64,000 nucleotides of DNA from Formosa undariae (GTDB taxonomy: Bacteria > Bacteroidota > Bacteroidia > Flavobacteriales > Flavobacteriaceae). Numbering within the stretch: the stretch's first letter is position 1; each line of letters opens with the position of its first letter. The stretch is from contig NZ_JBHMEZ010000011.1 of assembly GCF_042427615.1 (NCBI RefSeq), forward strand, positions 434,001 to 498,000. The letters run 5' to 3'. Shown in pieces: positions 52,767 to 60,834 of the stretch. The notes beneath the pieces were generated by a model, which was not told the origin of the DNA, did not search any database, and worked only from the letters and a program-made list of their open reading frames with translations. Made by a program: the position numbers and the translations under genes.

Positions 52767-53228
52767 CTATTCGGTTGAAAGGTGAAACTCAATAAGTTTC
52801 TTACCATCATAATATCCTACATAGTTTTTCTTCCTTCCAACAATTACCATAAATAGAAATGTCTCGTTAATTTTATTTTTTTTAAACTGACGTTTTATCA
52901 TTTGAACGTCAGTTGTTGAAGGCGTTGGTAGGTCTTCTGGGTGAGTATGCCACTCACCAATGTATATGGTTTTACCCTGGCTCGCAATAAACTCGTAATC
53001 AATGAATATTTGGGCAGACCTTTTATCTCTTTGAAAATTGTATCTACTGCTTCGGTCAAATAATGTTGGGATTGACGCTTTTTCAATTACGACTGTATTT
53101 TCATCTGTACAACGCCCTAAAAGAATTCCACCTTTTTCAAATTTTTTCCCAGTTTGGGTGTAATGTTTGAAAATATTGATACAACTCTCTTCAAAAATTA
53201 CATTTTTGTCGTCGTTTGAGTATGTCAT
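52767..53228 (-). CDS. cap3: CBASS Cap3, JAB/JAMM isopeptidase
   Basis: 153 residues. The metal motif is GEWHTHPEDLPTPSTTDVQM (HxH then SxxD) with an upstream Glu (KGGILLGR-type strand, here EKGGILLGRCTDE). Cap3 cleaves the bond that Cap2 makes between the CD-NTase C-terminus and target proteins. Its start overlaps cap2 by 4 bases (ATGA). Last gene of the type II CBASS operon. Confidence 0.9.
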   Translation of the reverse strand: MTYSNDDKNVIFEESCINIFKHYTQTGKKFEKGGILLGRCTDENTVVIEKASIPTLFDRSSRYNFQRDKRSAQIFIDYEFIASQGKTIYIGEWHTHPEDLPTPSTTDVQMIKRQFKKNKINETFLFMVIVGRKKNYVGYYDGKKLIEFHLSTE

Positions 53229-55021
53229 ATTTGATTGTGGATTAAAGTGTAGCTCTCAAATGAATTGCTTCTCAGCTTGATGTCTAGTTTATCAGCAATA
53301 GATAAGTCACCAATCCAAGAAAAGAATAAACTCTCAGCAGGTTTGTTTTCAATTATCTCAATGATTTTGGGATAGGTTGATGTCAAAAAGAGCGAGAGAT
53401 GCGTAGACGAATATGGTGAGTAAGTCGTTTGGCAACCACTTTCTTTGAGTACAAACAAGTCTCTTTTCCTTTCAAACTCTTCGTGTTCAATAATAGCGAA
53501 TTTGTATTTATAGATATCGTGGAACAAATCATTTAAGTGTGGAAGATTATCTGGATGAAAATATAGTAGTTGGCCCCCAATTAAATAGGGTTCAACCCAA
53601 AGTATAAAAGTTGGTTTTTCTAAATTACCGTCGGCAAGTTCTTTGATAAACCACTTTTCCAAATTTAGTTTGCCAAGACATAAGAATATAAAATCTTGCT
53701 GATTAAACCAATCCTTATTATTGTTATAATAATCAAAAACCGAAGTTTCAGAAATATGAATTTTTTGGCTCGGTAATTTCTGCTTTAGATTGTTTCTGAC
53801 TGCAACCGCCTTGTTTTGATTTAAGTAATTGAAACCCAATAAGTGTCGCTTTATATTTTCAGAACTTAACTTATCATTATCTACTAATGTAAATTCAGGA
53901 TTATTTAGGTTATTTAAGAGTCCTACTAAATTTGAACCTACGCTACCAATACCAGCTACAAGAAGTTTATAGTCCACTTGTTCTTGAGCATCAGATGCTG
54001 TTCTTTTTATCAACCTATTTTCTGTGAGGATTTCGGTGGCAAATCGTTTAACATATTTTGCGTGACCAGGTAAAGTTTTCTGAAAGGTCAGTCTAAAAGG
54101 CGTAAGTCCGTTTTTCCGAAAGCCTTTTATCTTAAAATCGACTTTTGGATAGTGCCATCCAAGAAAATAAGTTGTACCATTTAATACTTTCGAAAAAGCG
54201 ACCAAACGCTCATTATTCTTATTGAAGTATTCTTTGAAACTTTTTTGCTTGTCTGGTGCAATAAGGTTAAGAGTATCGTAGCAAGTAAGCGAGAATGGTG
54301 GGTGCTCGACCCCTTTTATATTATCTATGTAGAAAACGTTGTATTCTTTGGGTGACTGACCAAGGTTTTCAAAATATTCTTCATATGGTGTAATTAAATC
54401 CTCTTCTTTATTGAAAAGAATACCAGATGAAACTTCTTCCTTTTTAGACAATTTTGTCGAATAAGTTAAAAGAGATAAAGAATCGAAACTTTCGGGCTTT
54501 TTGTCCACCAAACAATAAATGGTTTCACTTAAAAGCTTGTCTTTTGAATTACCAGATGTATTCCAATAAGCCAAAAATTCGTCATTAAAATCACCTTCAT
54601 TCTTTCCTTTAATACCTTGGATTAAAGTCTCTTTCGCTTTTTTCAGTTGTTCCAGTACTATTCCCTTTGGATTATTTTCGTCTACAAGAACGAATTCGTC
54701 AAATACGCAAACGTCATTTGAAAAAAATGAAGTGTGCGGTATATGTCCAATCTTTTCGAAATCTCTTTTACTGTAAAATATCTTGGCTGGTTCTAATGGA
54801 AATTGTATTCCCAAGGCTACATACATAGTGAGTTCTTCAACAAGCCAAACGGATGCTTCATCATCATAAAGACCTGTTTCAATTTGCCAAACTTCACAAA
54901 ATCGTTCACTTCCTAAAAAAGCTGCATTTCCAGTCTTAGATACTTTGCTTACTTCATCATCAAGAGAATTTTTCAGTTGGATGTAGGTATCAGACCTTAT
55001 TTCTTTAAATACATCTGTCAT
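53225..55021 (-). CDS. cap2: CBASS Cap2, fused E2-E1 ubiquitin-like conjugation enzyme
   Basis: 598 residues. The N-terminal E2-like domain has a likely catalytic Cys105 in SNDVCVFDEF. The C-terminal ThiF/E1 domain has the adenylation site LLVAGIGSVGSNLVGLL (about 353-369), DNDKLSSENIKRH (381-393) and a likely E1 cysteine, Cys530, in KESGCQTTYSPYS. Cap2 joins the C-terminus of the CD-NTase to target molecules and so primes it. Start and CD-NTase stop share one base (TAATG). Confidence 0.93.
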   Translation of the reverse strand: MTDVFKEIRSDTYIQLKNSLDDEVSKVSKTGNAAFLGSERFCEVWQIETGLYDDEASVWLVEELTMYVALGIQFPLEPAKIFYSKRDFEKIGHIPHTSFFSNDVCVFDEFVLVDENNPKGIVLEQLKKAKETLIQGIKGKNEGDFNDEFLAYWNTSGNSKDKLLSETIYCLVDKKPESFDSLSLLTYSTKLSKKEEVSSGILFNKEEDLITPYEEYFENLGQSPKEYNVFYIDNIKGVEHPPFSLTCYDTLNLIAPDKQKSFKEYFNKNNERLVAFSKVLNGTTYFLGWHYPKVDFKIKGFRKNGLTPFRLTFQKTLPGHAKYVKRFATEILTENRLIKRTASDAQEQVDYKLLVAGIGSVGSNLVGLLNNLNNPEFTLVDNDKLSSENIKRHLLGFNYLNQNKAVAVRNNLKQKLPSQKIHISETSVFDYYNNNKDWFNQQDFIFLCLGKLNLEKWFIKELADGNLEKPTFILWVEPYLIGGQLLYFHPDNLPHLNDLFHDIYKYKFAIIEHEEFERKRDLFVLKESGCQTTYSPYSSTHLSLFLTSTYPKIIEIIENKPAESLFFSWIGDLSIADKLDIKLRSNSFESYTLIHNQI

Positions 55022-56019
55022 TAAGCGCTCGTGGCATTTACATTGATTACAGCCGGTGCAGAATATGATTTTGCACTTTCGTCTTTTTCATCTTCAACAT
55101 TTGCACAAGCAAATCTATCCCCAAGATATTTTTGCCATTTTTTACAACCTTCTTTTTTATTGTTGTGGTCGATGGCAGCGTTTCCTGCACTTATAAGTTT
55201 TGATAGCCTGTCCATAAAATGAGTTTCACTATATTTTTGCAATAGGTCTTCACCTTCTTTGGTGGTTGGTCGCTCACATTTAAACTCATTTTTCAATTCA
55301 GTTTCTATGGCTTCAAGTGTATCCCTGAAAGATATGTCATCCCTATCATTGGACACAAAATGGTTGGTAGCCAAAATAGTTAATACTAAACCGCTTGGCA
55401 TTTTAGTGCTGTATGATTTGTTTTGTTTATCGCGCCAAGCTTTAAGGTATCTAACTAATCGTTTTAATTGGTCGTTTGCATCGCCATTAAACCATTTATA
55501 AAATTCTCTAGGGTCACTATCTATATATCCTTCTGATTTGTGAGCAAGTTGAGGAATAGTTTTTTCGCCATCAGATTCTTTTTCCTTAAAATAAATTGGA
55601 AGGTCGATGTTATGTCCATCGGCGTAAAGCACTCTTACGCAAGTATTTTTCTTTATTGCACCTTTTGAAGTATGGTCTTTTACCGCATCATATATCCAAT
55701 TGTGATAGGTTGATGTAGATTTTCGATTATCCAGCTCATCTATGAAGTATACACCATCATCAAGGTCGTAAGGATAAAGAGTTTTTGTATTGTCATCTTC
55801 ATCAGTTTCTATAGTAGGTATTGGATTGACAATAGTGTGCATCATATAAGAACCTTGGGCCGAATATTTTGGCTTGGTCTCGTTTTCTTTATTCTTGGTA
55901 AAATAGTCGGTAATCTTTTTTCTTAAAGCATCCCTGTTTTTTTTAAGTTCATTTTTCTTTGACGAATCTAGGGAAACGGTATTGTTAAACTCAATGAACT
56001 GTTCGTGATTATTTGCCAT
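55021..56019 (-). CDS. CBASS cyclic oligonucleotide synthase (CD-NTase)
   Basis: 332 residues. Nucleotidyltransferase core: GS at 56-57 (SAQGSYMMHT), metal aspartates D85 and D87 (PYDLDDGVYF) and D139 (GHNIDLPIYF). A helical PAP/OAS1-like C-terminal half (DQLKRLVRYLKAWRDKQ) follows. The flexible C-terminus ends VINVNATSA, suited to conjugation by Cap2. After phage sensing it would make a cyclic nucleotide that opens the effector. All active residues are present. Confidence 0.93.
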   Translation of the reverse strand: MANNHEQFIEFNNTVSLDSSKKNELKKNRDALRKKITDYFTKNKENETKPKYSAQGSYMMHTIVNPIPTIETDEDDNTKTLYPYDLDDGVYFIDELDNRKSTSTYHNWIYDAVKDHTSKGAIKKNTCVRVLYADGHNIDLPIYFKEKESDGEKTIPQLAHKSEGYIDSDPREFYKWFNGDANDQLKRLVRYLKAWRDKQNKSYSTKMPSGLVLTILATNHFVSNDRDDISFRDTLEAIETELKNEFKCERPTTKEGEDLLQKYSETHFMDRLSKLISAGNAAIDHNNKKEGCKKWQKYLGDRFACANVEDEKDESAKSYSAPAVINVNATSA

Positions 56020-56020
56020 A

Positions 56021-56698
56021 CTATATATGTTTTAGTTTTTTAGTTTGAAAGTCCACAGTCATAGTGCCGCCATTTCCTTTCGATAGACTGTTACTTGCGA
56101 AATACTTGCCTTCAAGTCTTCTTAATTGTCCGTCTTTTTTAAAGTTTAGGACATTAAAACCTTCTCGGATTGGAATTGTACTGTCACCATTCCCTAACTG
56201 TCTATAGTAGAACAAAAGTTGGAAAAGACCATTTTTCTTCTTCACAATTTCTTCAACAATGCTCTCGGATTTGGTTTGAGAACTTGAAATCTTTTTTCCA
56301 TCTTCATCTACATTCCAAAAATAACAGTCCACTTGTAGGTCGGATGTAGTTTGAAATATTATGAGCTTACAATGCTTAAAGGACTCTTGGTTATTGTAGT
56401 TGAATTTCACTTTACCGGTATAGGTGCCACGGATAAGAGGTACTTTAATAATCCATTTCCATAGAAACGGTATCTTATGAAGGTTTTTATTTATAAGGCT
56501 GAACAGAAGACAGAGCAGTATGACTGAGGGATAAAATCTGTAGTATTCAATCTCGTAATTACCAAGAACTTGAATTATCCAGTTAATAAAAAGTTCTGAA
56601 AGTACATATAATGCAATGACCAACAGAATAAGTTTGGTCACTTGATAATATCTGAAATTAAAATCTGGCTTCACTAATTTGATTTTTTTGTAAATCAA
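56021..56698 (-). CDS. CBASS membrane effector, S-2TM-beta type (TTG start)
   Basis: 225 residues. Two transmembrane helices (about 21-46 LILLVIALYVLSELFINWII; about 56-72 YPSVILLCLLFSLIN) are followed by a beta-rich domain from about 88 (IRGTYTGKVKFNYNN to MTVDFQTKKLKH). This is the SMODS-associated 2TM-beta effector design. The beta domain would bind the second messenger and the helices disrupt the membrane. It begins with TTG (56698) and ends 1 base before the CD-NTase, so it leads the operon. Confidence 0.82.
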   Translation of the reverse strand: MIYKKIKLVKPDFNFRYYQVTKLILLVIALYVLSELFINWIIQVLGNYEIEYYRFYPSVILLCLLFSLINKNLHKIPFLWKWIIKVPLIRGTYTGKVKFNYNNQESFKHCKLIIFQTTSDLQVDCYFWNVDEDGKKISSSQTKSESIVEEIVKKKNGLFQLLFYYRQLGNGDSTIPIREGFNVLNFKKDGQLRRLEGKYFASNSLSKGNGGTMTVDFQTKKLKHI

Positions 56699-56747
56699 GT
56701 CTCAATAAACATTCCAATTTTTAGAAAACATTAACAAATTGTGATTG

Positions 56748-56755
56748 CAACTATA
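56748..56755 (-). promoter_or_regulatory. Weak -7 element of the CBASS operon
   Basis: On the minus strand TATAGTTG then C, one mismatch to TAnnTTTG. A leader of about 45 bases would precede the TTG start. Confidence 0.35.
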
Positions 56756-56770
56756 TTTCAGTTTTTAAGC

Positions 56771-56783
56771 TGACATAGTGTCA
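56771..56783. promoter_or_regulatory. Palindrome upstream of the CBASS operon
   Basis: TGACA-TAG-TGTCA, a perfect inverted repeat about 15 bases upstream of the presumed -7 element. It could be a repressor site; no candidate regulator is part of the operon. Confidence 0.35.
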
Positions 56784-56811
56784 TATTTTTGTTTGCCCCC
56801 TTTTTTTTAGT

Positions 56812-57474
56812 TCACTTCCTCTTATCCTCAGCCTTAGTGTCAAAAGCAATCAAATTAAACAATTCTCTCATTCGACTACGGACACGATTTCCATAGCGTT
56901 CTTCCAACTCTTCAGCATTTAGATTTGTTGTGGCGTGTGTTTTAATTTTATGTTTGGTTTGCAAATACAGCTCGTATCGAGATAAAAGCACTTCGCCCAT
57001 CACATTAAGATCCTTCCCGTAGAACCTTCCAGCAGGTTCCACGCCCAAATCATCAAAGCAGTAGAATTTAGTATTGCCATATTCTTCAACAGTTTTAAAA
57101 CCAAGATGGTTAAAACCGAAAGTTACATTTCGGCAGGGAATCATTTCGTAAGGTCGTTGCAATGGCACCAAATGACGCAGTAATTTCATTAAACTGGTCT
57201 TTCCGCATCCAACGGGTCCAGAAAGCAAAATGCCTTTGTCAATGTCAATACCGTAAGTCTCACAGTTGTCTTTATCTTTGATGAAGTAGGAACAAAGCTT
57301 CAGTAGAATATCCTTGTCCTCATCATAAATCCTGAACTTTTCGCCGAATAAAAGTTTGCCCTTGGCATTCAAGTAAATTAAAATTTTTGGAAAATCGTAG
57401 AGTACACTTTTGCCATCAAATTTTCCGAGCGAATATTCCACGCCACCTTCGGTAATTTTAGAGGGGTTGTCCAT
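56812..57474 (-). CDS. DnaC/IstB-like ATPase, probable helicase loader
   Basis: 220 residues. AAA+ motifs: GILLSGPVGCGKTSLMKLL (Walker A), KFYCFDDLGVEP (Walker B), TTNLNAEELEERYGNRVRSRM (sensor and arginine finger). DnaC-type proteins load the replicative helicase. It overlaps the initiator-like gene by 17 bases, an order like lambda O-P. Probably for autonomous replication of the excised element. Confidence 0.85.
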   Translation of the reverse strand: MDNPSKITEGGVEYSLGKFDGKSVLYDFPKILIYLNAKGKLLFGEKFRIYDEDKDILLKLCSYFIKDKDNCETYGIDIDKGILLSGPVGCGKTSLMKLLRHLVPLQRPYEMIPCRNVTFGFNHLGFKTVEEYGNTKFYCFDDLGVEPAGRFYGKDLNVMGEVLLSRYELYLQTKHKIKTHATTNLNAEELEERYGNRVRSRMRELFNLIAFDTKAEDKRK

Positions 57475-58210
57475 AATCTTTGTTTTTAGTGGTTCGTAAG
57501 TTGTCCTTGATTTGGGACACTTGTTTTTTGTTTGATTTGTTTTCCTCGTCGAATATTTCAGTTCTGTCCATCCAATTGATGGCTACAGCTCGCCAATCTC
57601 GAATTTCTTTTCCATCGCTTGTTTGCCAGTTACGAGTTTGGTAATGCTCAAAGAATTTTTTTGCTTCATCGGCATCAAAACCTTTTTCTTCAAAAAAAAT
57701 AAAAACGGCCTGCCAGCCCTTTGGTTGTTTTATATTGTTTTCTTGTTTGATATTGTTTGTTTCAGATACCAATGCTTGTCCACCTATGGGACGGTGTAGG
57801 TTCACAACCTGTCCATTTTTGGGATGGTGGTGTCCCTCAAGCGGTACACCTCTGGGATGGTACTGTTCCGCAAGTTGTTCTAATATGGGATTGTACTGTC
57901 CCACAACTGGTTCATCACTTGTCCCAATAATGGCCATCTTAATTTTGCTGCCTTTGTATGGATTGTTAGAAGGAAAATAAGAGAGGTATTGCCACGAATC
58001 CAATTCCACGATACATCTATGGTAAGTGGACTTTGAACCTATCTTTGCACAACGCATTACATCTCGTCTGTTCACATAGAATTCATCCATAAAGCGGCAA
58101 CTGTTCCATTCTTGGAACAGCGCCATATACAGGCTGATATGCGTTGGATTAAGGCGGTCATCAAAATAGAACTTCTCAAAAGCCGCATTAAGTAGCTTTA
58201 TATAGTTCAT
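57458..58210 (-). CDS. Lambda-O-like replication initiator with internal iterons
   Basis: 250 residues. The N-terminal winged helix (ISLYMALFQEWNSCRFMDEF; SKSTYHRCIVELDSWQYLSY) looks like the DNA-binding half of replication initiators such as lambda O. A central linker consists of four 11-residue repeats (about 103-146; e.g. VVGQYNPILEQ, LAEQYHPRGVP). The C-terminal half is DnaD-like (FIFFEEKGFDADEAKKFFEH; DWRAVAINWMDR). Flavobacterial ICEs carry similar genes annotated as hypothetical or transcriptional regulators. Downstream DnaC-like and upstream HTH_17 genes make one operon. Confidence 0.7.
   Translation of the reverse strand: MNYIKLLNAAFEKFYFDDRLNPTHISLYMALFQEWNSCRFMDEFYVNRRDVMRCAKIGSKSTYHRCIVELDSWQYLSYFPSNNPYKGSKIKMAIIGTSDEPVVGQYNPILEQLAEQYHPRGVPLEGHHHPKNGQVVNLHRPIGGQALVSETNNIKQENNIKQPKGWQAVFIFFEEKGFDADEAKKFFEHYQTRNWQTSDGKEIRDWRAVAINWMDRTEIFDEENKSNKKQVSQIKDNLRTTKNKDYGQPL
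57776..57909. repeat. Four 33-bp iterons inside the initiator gene (candidate replication origin)
   Basis: The 20-bp cores start at 57785, 57818, 57851 and 57884, exactly 33 bp apart. Consensus on the plus strand is TGGGATGGTACTGTCCC; the best copy TGGGATTGTACTGTCCCA is an imperfect palindrome. The flanks (TGTCCA/GGTACA before, CAACC/CAAGT after) are also shared. Lambda has its origin iterons inside gene O, and the arrangement here is the same. Confidence 0.75.
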
Positions 58211-58213
58211 CGC

Positions 58214-58498
58214 TTAAGAGTTTAGACCGTGGTGCACACGGTTGGCATCCATAACTTTTTGAATTTCCTCGGTGTCGTAATAAATGATACCACCAACTTT
58301 AGTGTATGGCAATGTGCCATTGATACGAAGGTTTTGCAATGTGCCAGGACTTACCTGAAGCAAATCCATAACCTCAGAAGATTTGAGGTATTTTTTGAGC
58401 TTTCCGCTGGCTTGTCTGGTCAATAATTGTTTGATGTCATCGAGCAATTCCATTTTGAATTCCCGAAGGTCGTCTGTGGTAATAATACTTGTCGGCAT
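58214..58498 (-). CDS. HTH_17 (MerR/excisionase-like) DNA-binding protein
   Basis: 94 residues. The C-terminal helix-turn-helix (KYLKSSEVMDLLQVSPGTLQNLRINGTLPYTKVGGIIYYDTEEI, given in parts: SSEVMDLLQVSPGTLQNLR and GTLPYTKVGGIIYYD) is the HTH_17 type of Bacteroidetes Xis2c/Xis2d. These proteins drive excision in CTnDOT. It lies 3 bases before the initiator gene and is the first gene of that operon. Confidence 0.85.
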   Translation of the reverse strand: MPTSIITTDDLREFKMELLDDIKQLLTRQASGKLKKYLKSSEVMDLLQVSPGTLQNLRINGTLPYTKVGGIIYYDTEEIQKVMDANRVHHGLNS

Positions 58499-58798
58499 AA
58501 TAGAACGGTTTTAATGGAAAGGGACTATCTGTGTTTGTGATTTTAAATGGTAGTCCCTGACCTGATTTGACTTTCGTTCTACAAATTTGGATAGGTTTAT
58601 TGGATTTTATTCCCCAGTACGACCGTACTACGGTCATAATTTAACATATTGAAATTTGATGGGTTTTGTGGTGTTTTGAGAGTTCTGAATTGAAAATCGT
58701 GTGCTAAATCACATCAAATTATATGAAAGTGGCTTCCCAAATCAAAAGACGGTAGGTCAACCGTACTACGGTCTTTTTTTAAGAGAAAAATGTGCTTC
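58499..58798. promoter_or_regulatory. Control region between HTH_17 operon and rteC
   Basis: A 300-base gap. It holds the perfect palindrome GACCGTA-C-TACGGTC (58621-58635), upstream of the HTH_17 operon; a second copy ACCGTACTACGGTC (58760-58773); and a hairpin (next entry). In CTnDOT, RteC binds an inverted repeat before the xis2c operon; these palindromes are in the equivalent place. Confidence 0.6.
58744..58782. terminator. Bidirectional hairpin after rteC
   Basis: AAAAGACGGTAG pairs with CTACGGTCTTTT (11 of 12) and is followed by T-runs on both sides, longer on the plus strand. One arm is also a CCGTA/TACGG site. Confidence 0.55.
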
Positions 58799-59635
58799 TC
58801 ATTCTTCGCTCTTATCCATTTCAATGAGTAACGATGTGGAAAGTTCATCGAGAAAAAGTGTCCTGCTATTCTTGCGGTTTTTGATGTCCTGATACGTTTT
58901 GTAGATGTCCTTAGGCTCAAAATCAAAAAGCTGTTGCAATTTTTTAGAAACCTGCATTATGCTTTGATTATTCTGTTTGCCCAATCCCTTTGAGCAGAGC
59001 GAATACACCAATTCTACGTAATCTGTATTTGAAAATGGCCAATGCATTTTTTCTATTGGTTTGTTACCATTTAGTTTCCCGTTCAATCCTTTCCGGATTT
59101 TGTATTTCTTTTCATCTAAATAAACCACAAACAAATCATATGCCTTGTATTTGCCAAGCAGCATATCCCTTGGTGTGCAAAACTCTGGGTCTTGAAAGTA
59201 GAATTTAGAGGTTGTGATATGAAACGTTTCGAGGTAATCTCTGGTATAATATTCCTTGTCAAAATGGGTAGCACCAGAATTTACATAGCGCCCAAAGTCA
59301 ATATTATATAGGAAGAAACGATTTATTTTACTGATTTTCTTCTTAATCGATTTCAATTGGGCGTCCTTATCGCCCTTTGGAAGTTGAATCTCAAACGAAT
59401 GGATTTCAGAAAAATAGATGAGTTTGATGAGAGGAACCTGCTTTGTCTTTTTGAAGAAATTAATTTCATCTTGAATTGTCTTAAATTTCGTCTCAATTAT
59501 TTCTTTTTTATATGCACTCAGTAATTTACGGCACGCTTTTATTGAACGATAAGCTTGTTCTAAAATATTTGTATTCTGGATTTTAATTTCATCCAGATCC
59601 TTCAATAATGTTTTTGATAGTAGTTGCGAATTCAT
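58799..59635 (-). CDS. rteC: RteC family regulator
   Basis: 278 residues: helical N-terminus (MNSQLLSKTLLKDLDEIKIQ), FFKKTKQVPLIKLIYFSEIHSFE, split here as FFKKTKQVPLIKLIYFSEI; HFDKEYYTRDYLETFHITTS; WPFSNTDYVELVYSLCSKGL; and a C-terminal RNRKNSRTLFLDEL. This is the RteC pattern. In CTnDOT, RteC turns on the excision operon. Here it stands beside an HTH_17 operon with matching palindromes. Confidence 0.88.
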   Translation of the reverse strand: MNSQLLSKTLLKDLDEIKIQNTNILEQAYRSIKACRKLLSAYKKEIIETKFKTIQDEINFFKKTKQVPLIKLIYFSEIHSFEIQLPKGDKDAQLKSIKKKISKINRFFLYNIDFGRYVNSGATHFDKEYYTRDYLETFHITTSKFYFQDPEFCTPRDMLLGKYKAYDLFVVYLDEKKYKIRKGLNGKLNGNKPIEKMHWPFSNTDYVELVYSLCSKGLGKQNNQSIMQVSKKLQQLFDFEPKDIYKTYQDIKNRKNSRTLFLDELSTSLLIEMDKSEE

Positions 59636-59823
59636 AAGCAGGAACTTTTAAGTTGTAAATCATAGAAATGGAATTTAATTGATAAGGTTGATTAAATGTC
59701 ATCGTAGTCCTGCAAAACATTATAAATGAATGCCACGATTCATAAAATTTGTGGCTCATTGGTGTATTCTGTGGAACTCTCTGTAAGTTATCATTACTTA
59801 AAAGCTTCACAGGTAAAACGTAC

Positions 59824-59861
59824 CGTATATAATTACGGAATAGTCCGTATTTTTCTACGGA
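59824..59861. promoter_or_regulatory. Cluster of CCGTA/TACGG half-sites before rteC
   Basis: Within 38 bases: ACCGTA, TACGGA, then TCCGTA-TTTTTC-TACGGA (59844-59861), a perfect 6-bp inverted repeat. The half-sites equal those in the palindromes at 58621 and 58760. The gap 59636-59908 has no convincing gene. Confidence 0.55.
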
Positions 59862-59908
59862 TATGCAGTGATATATTGAAAACATTGGATTTGTGAGACT
59901 GATAAAAT

Positions 59909-60826
59909 TTACTTCTTTTTTTTTCTAAACCGTTTTAAAAACTCACGCCTATTCCTTACACCTGTTTTTTTAAAGATATTGGAAGCGTGTTTTGATACTG
60001 TACTTTCTGCAATGAATAGATCCTTGGCAATATTTCTATAGCTCAAATCACCTAGAATTGACAAGGCAACCTCGATTTCTCTTCTAGTCAAATCCTCATA
60101 AATAATTTTTTGCTCTATTGATTCGTTTCTCTTCTTTTTCTTTAGAGCAAAGACCTCGTACATTCTATTGTTGTTCTCAATGAAATATAAATATCTCTCA
60201 ATTTCTATGGCAGTAATAGCATAAAAGGCAATATTCATTACTGTGAAAGTTAGCCATTGAAAATCGCCAATAACAGTACAAATAGGAAGTAAAGCAATAC
60301 TTGTTACACTTATTACTGAAAGTTTGTTTCTTCTTAATATAAATGCATTTGGGTTGCTGGGATTCGAGATACGACGGTAGAAAATAAACAGAAAAATAAA
60401 AGCAATAACAGATATAGGTATGGTAAAAAGAAAGCGAGCAGACTTAAGGGAATCCGTTAAAAAATATGGAATGAGAAACAGTACTATAAAACTCACGCTT
60501 GCCAGTATAGCAAGATTTCTAATGGATGAATTAAATTTTAAAACAACAACATCGTATTCTTTATAGAGGTAGTAAACGATATAAACACATAATGCTATTG
60601 CAACACCATACGTGATGATATATTGTAAAATGAAAGGGCCTGGAAAATTATTAATCGGTAGGAAACCACCTGTAGTATTGTAGGCAATAAACAACAATCC
60701 AAGATAGAGAAAACGGCTTAGACTACTGCGCGGATATTTTCTTGAAAAGTAGAGTGTAAGCAATACAATGAACGTATCTATTAAAAGATAGAAGAAAGTT
60801 GTCCAATGTATTGAAGTGCCAAACAT
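59909..60826 (-). CDS. Membrane-bound LuxR-type regulator
   Basis: 305 residues. Six or seven transmembrane helices (WTTFFYLLIDTFIVLLTLYF; LSRFLYLGLLFIAYNTTGGF; LASVSFIVLFLIPYFL; FLFTIPISVIAFIFLFIFYR) are followed by a cytoplasmic LuxR helix-turn-helix (LTRREIEVALSILGDLSYRNIAKDLFIAESTVSKHASNIF, here LTRREIEVALSILGDLSYRN and STVSKHASNIFKKTG). The sensor is thus in the membrane and signals directly to DNA. It is 8 bases after the half-asparaginase gene, so the two probably work together. Confidence 0.8.
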   Translation of the reverse strand: MFGTSIHWTTFFYLLIDTFIVLLTLYFSRKYPRSSLSRFLYLGLLFIAYNTTGGFLPINNFPGPFILQYIITYGVAIALCVYIVYYLYKEYDVVVLKFNSSIRNLAILASVSFIVLFLIPYFLTDSLKSARFLFTIPISVIAFIFLFIFYRRISNPSNPNAFILRRNKLSVISVTSIALLPICTVIGDFQWLTFTVMNIAFYAITAIEIERYLYFIENNNRMYEVFALKKKKRNESIEQKIIYEDLTRREIEVALSILGDLSYRNIAKDLFIAESTVSKHASNIFKKTGVRNRREFLKRFRKKKK

Positions 60827-60834
60827 TAACGTGA

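Noticed and set aside
59589..59885. 98-residue frame on the minus strand before rteC
   Set aside because: It overlaps the rteC start and runs through the palindromic control region; composition is not protein-like.
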